Shown: positions 63,930 through 64,000 of the stretch, piece after piece | How the letters are laid out: each line of letters opens with the position of its first letter | Numbering within the stretch: the first letter of the stretch is position 1 | Source of the DNA: Shewanella decolorationis S12 | GTDB taxonomy: Bacteria; Pseudomonadota; Gammaproteobacteria; Enterobacterales; Shewanellaceae | Assembly (NCBI RefSeq): GCF_000485795.1 | Contig: NZ_AXZL01000053.1 | Location: 50,531 to 114,530, forward strand | Length of the DNA stretch: 64,000 bases | Direction of reading: 5' to 3' | The notes under the pieces: model-generated | What the model was told of the DNA's origin: nothing | Databases searched by the model: none | Seen by the model: only the letters and a program-made list of their open reading frames with translations | Program-made: the position numbers and the translations under genes

Positions 63930-64000
63930 ATGGTTAAGCCTCTCGAGTCATTAGTATCAGTTAGCTCAACGCCTCACAACGCTTACACACCTGACCTATC
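63930..64000 (-). rRNA. rrl: 23S ribosomal RNA, 3' end (truncated by window)
   Basis: Read on the minus strand, the window end gives GATAGGTCAGGTGTGTAAGC and runs to GAGGCTTAACC, the conserved last 70 bases of bacterial 23S rRNA. The rest lies beyond the window. Confidence 0.95.

Overview
The window looks like a chromosomal segment of a Shewanella species (Gammaproteobacteria), probably close to the S. oneidensis group. Reasons: gene content and order typical of that genus (menF to moaA to mutM, ugd to waaA, kbl-tdh, polA-spf-engB, cytochrome c4, yihI-hemN), rough-type LPS genes with kdkA, and gammaproteobacterial regulatory RNAs (RyhB, Spot 42, a CsrB-type RNA). The right edge enters an rRNA operon on the minus strand (5S complete, 3' end of 23S). 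No prophage, insertion sequence, CRISPR array or tRNA was seen.

Layout. 1-4.5 kb: end of a heavy-metal RND pump with a DUF3240 partner, a PqiA-like membrane protein and an HD-GYP protein. 4.7-10.6 kb (minus): a cluster of unknown substrate made of a TonB-dependent receptor carrying a 102-residue Gly/Ser/Thr insertion, an ECF-type transporter (fused double ATPase, T component, probable S component), a DDTDD-motif protein and a small CxxC protein. 11-14.6 kb: menF, a solute-binding-like protein, a preQ1-riboswitch-controlled yhhQ and a GNAT protein. 14.6-14.8 kb: Fur-box-controlled ryhB. 14.8-24.3 kb: a sensor kinase/NtrC-type regulator pair divergent from a sigma54-type promoter that precedes tupABC-mobA-mobB/moeA-moaA (tungstate/molybdate uptake and molybdenum cofactor synthesis). 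24.3-25.7 kb: a small anchored protein and mutM.

25.7-41.7 kb is a surface-glycan region: GT39, DedA-like and GT2 proteins; ugd with a UDP-glucuronate epimerase; a Wzi-like outer membrane protein; coaD; three GT4 enzymes (two are paralogues of each other); a CDP-glycerol-transferase-like protein; a GT9 heptosyltransferase; kdkA and waaA. 41.9-46.3 kb: a TetR regulator, kbl-tdh (threonine catabolism) and glpE-glpG. 46.3-51.8 kb: elbB, polA, Spot 42, a possible second small RNA and engB. 51.9-57.9 kb: cytochrome c4, a CsrB-type RNA, a methyltransferase-like protein, yihI, a DUF2489 protein, hemN and add. 58-63.5 kb: a DUF885 lipoprotein, a lysophospholipase and a PAS/GGDEF/EAL protein whose GGDEF and EAL sites look degenerate. 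63.6-64 kb: end of the rRNA operon.

The least explained parts are the TonB/ECF cluster with its repeat-bearing receptor, the apparent sigma54/two-component control of tungstate/Moco genes, the second terminator-ended non-coding unit beside spf, and a perfect 20-bp palindrome with a consensus promoter upstream of csrB. Start codons were chosen by Shine-Dalgarno sequences and family alignment from memory; no database search was possible.
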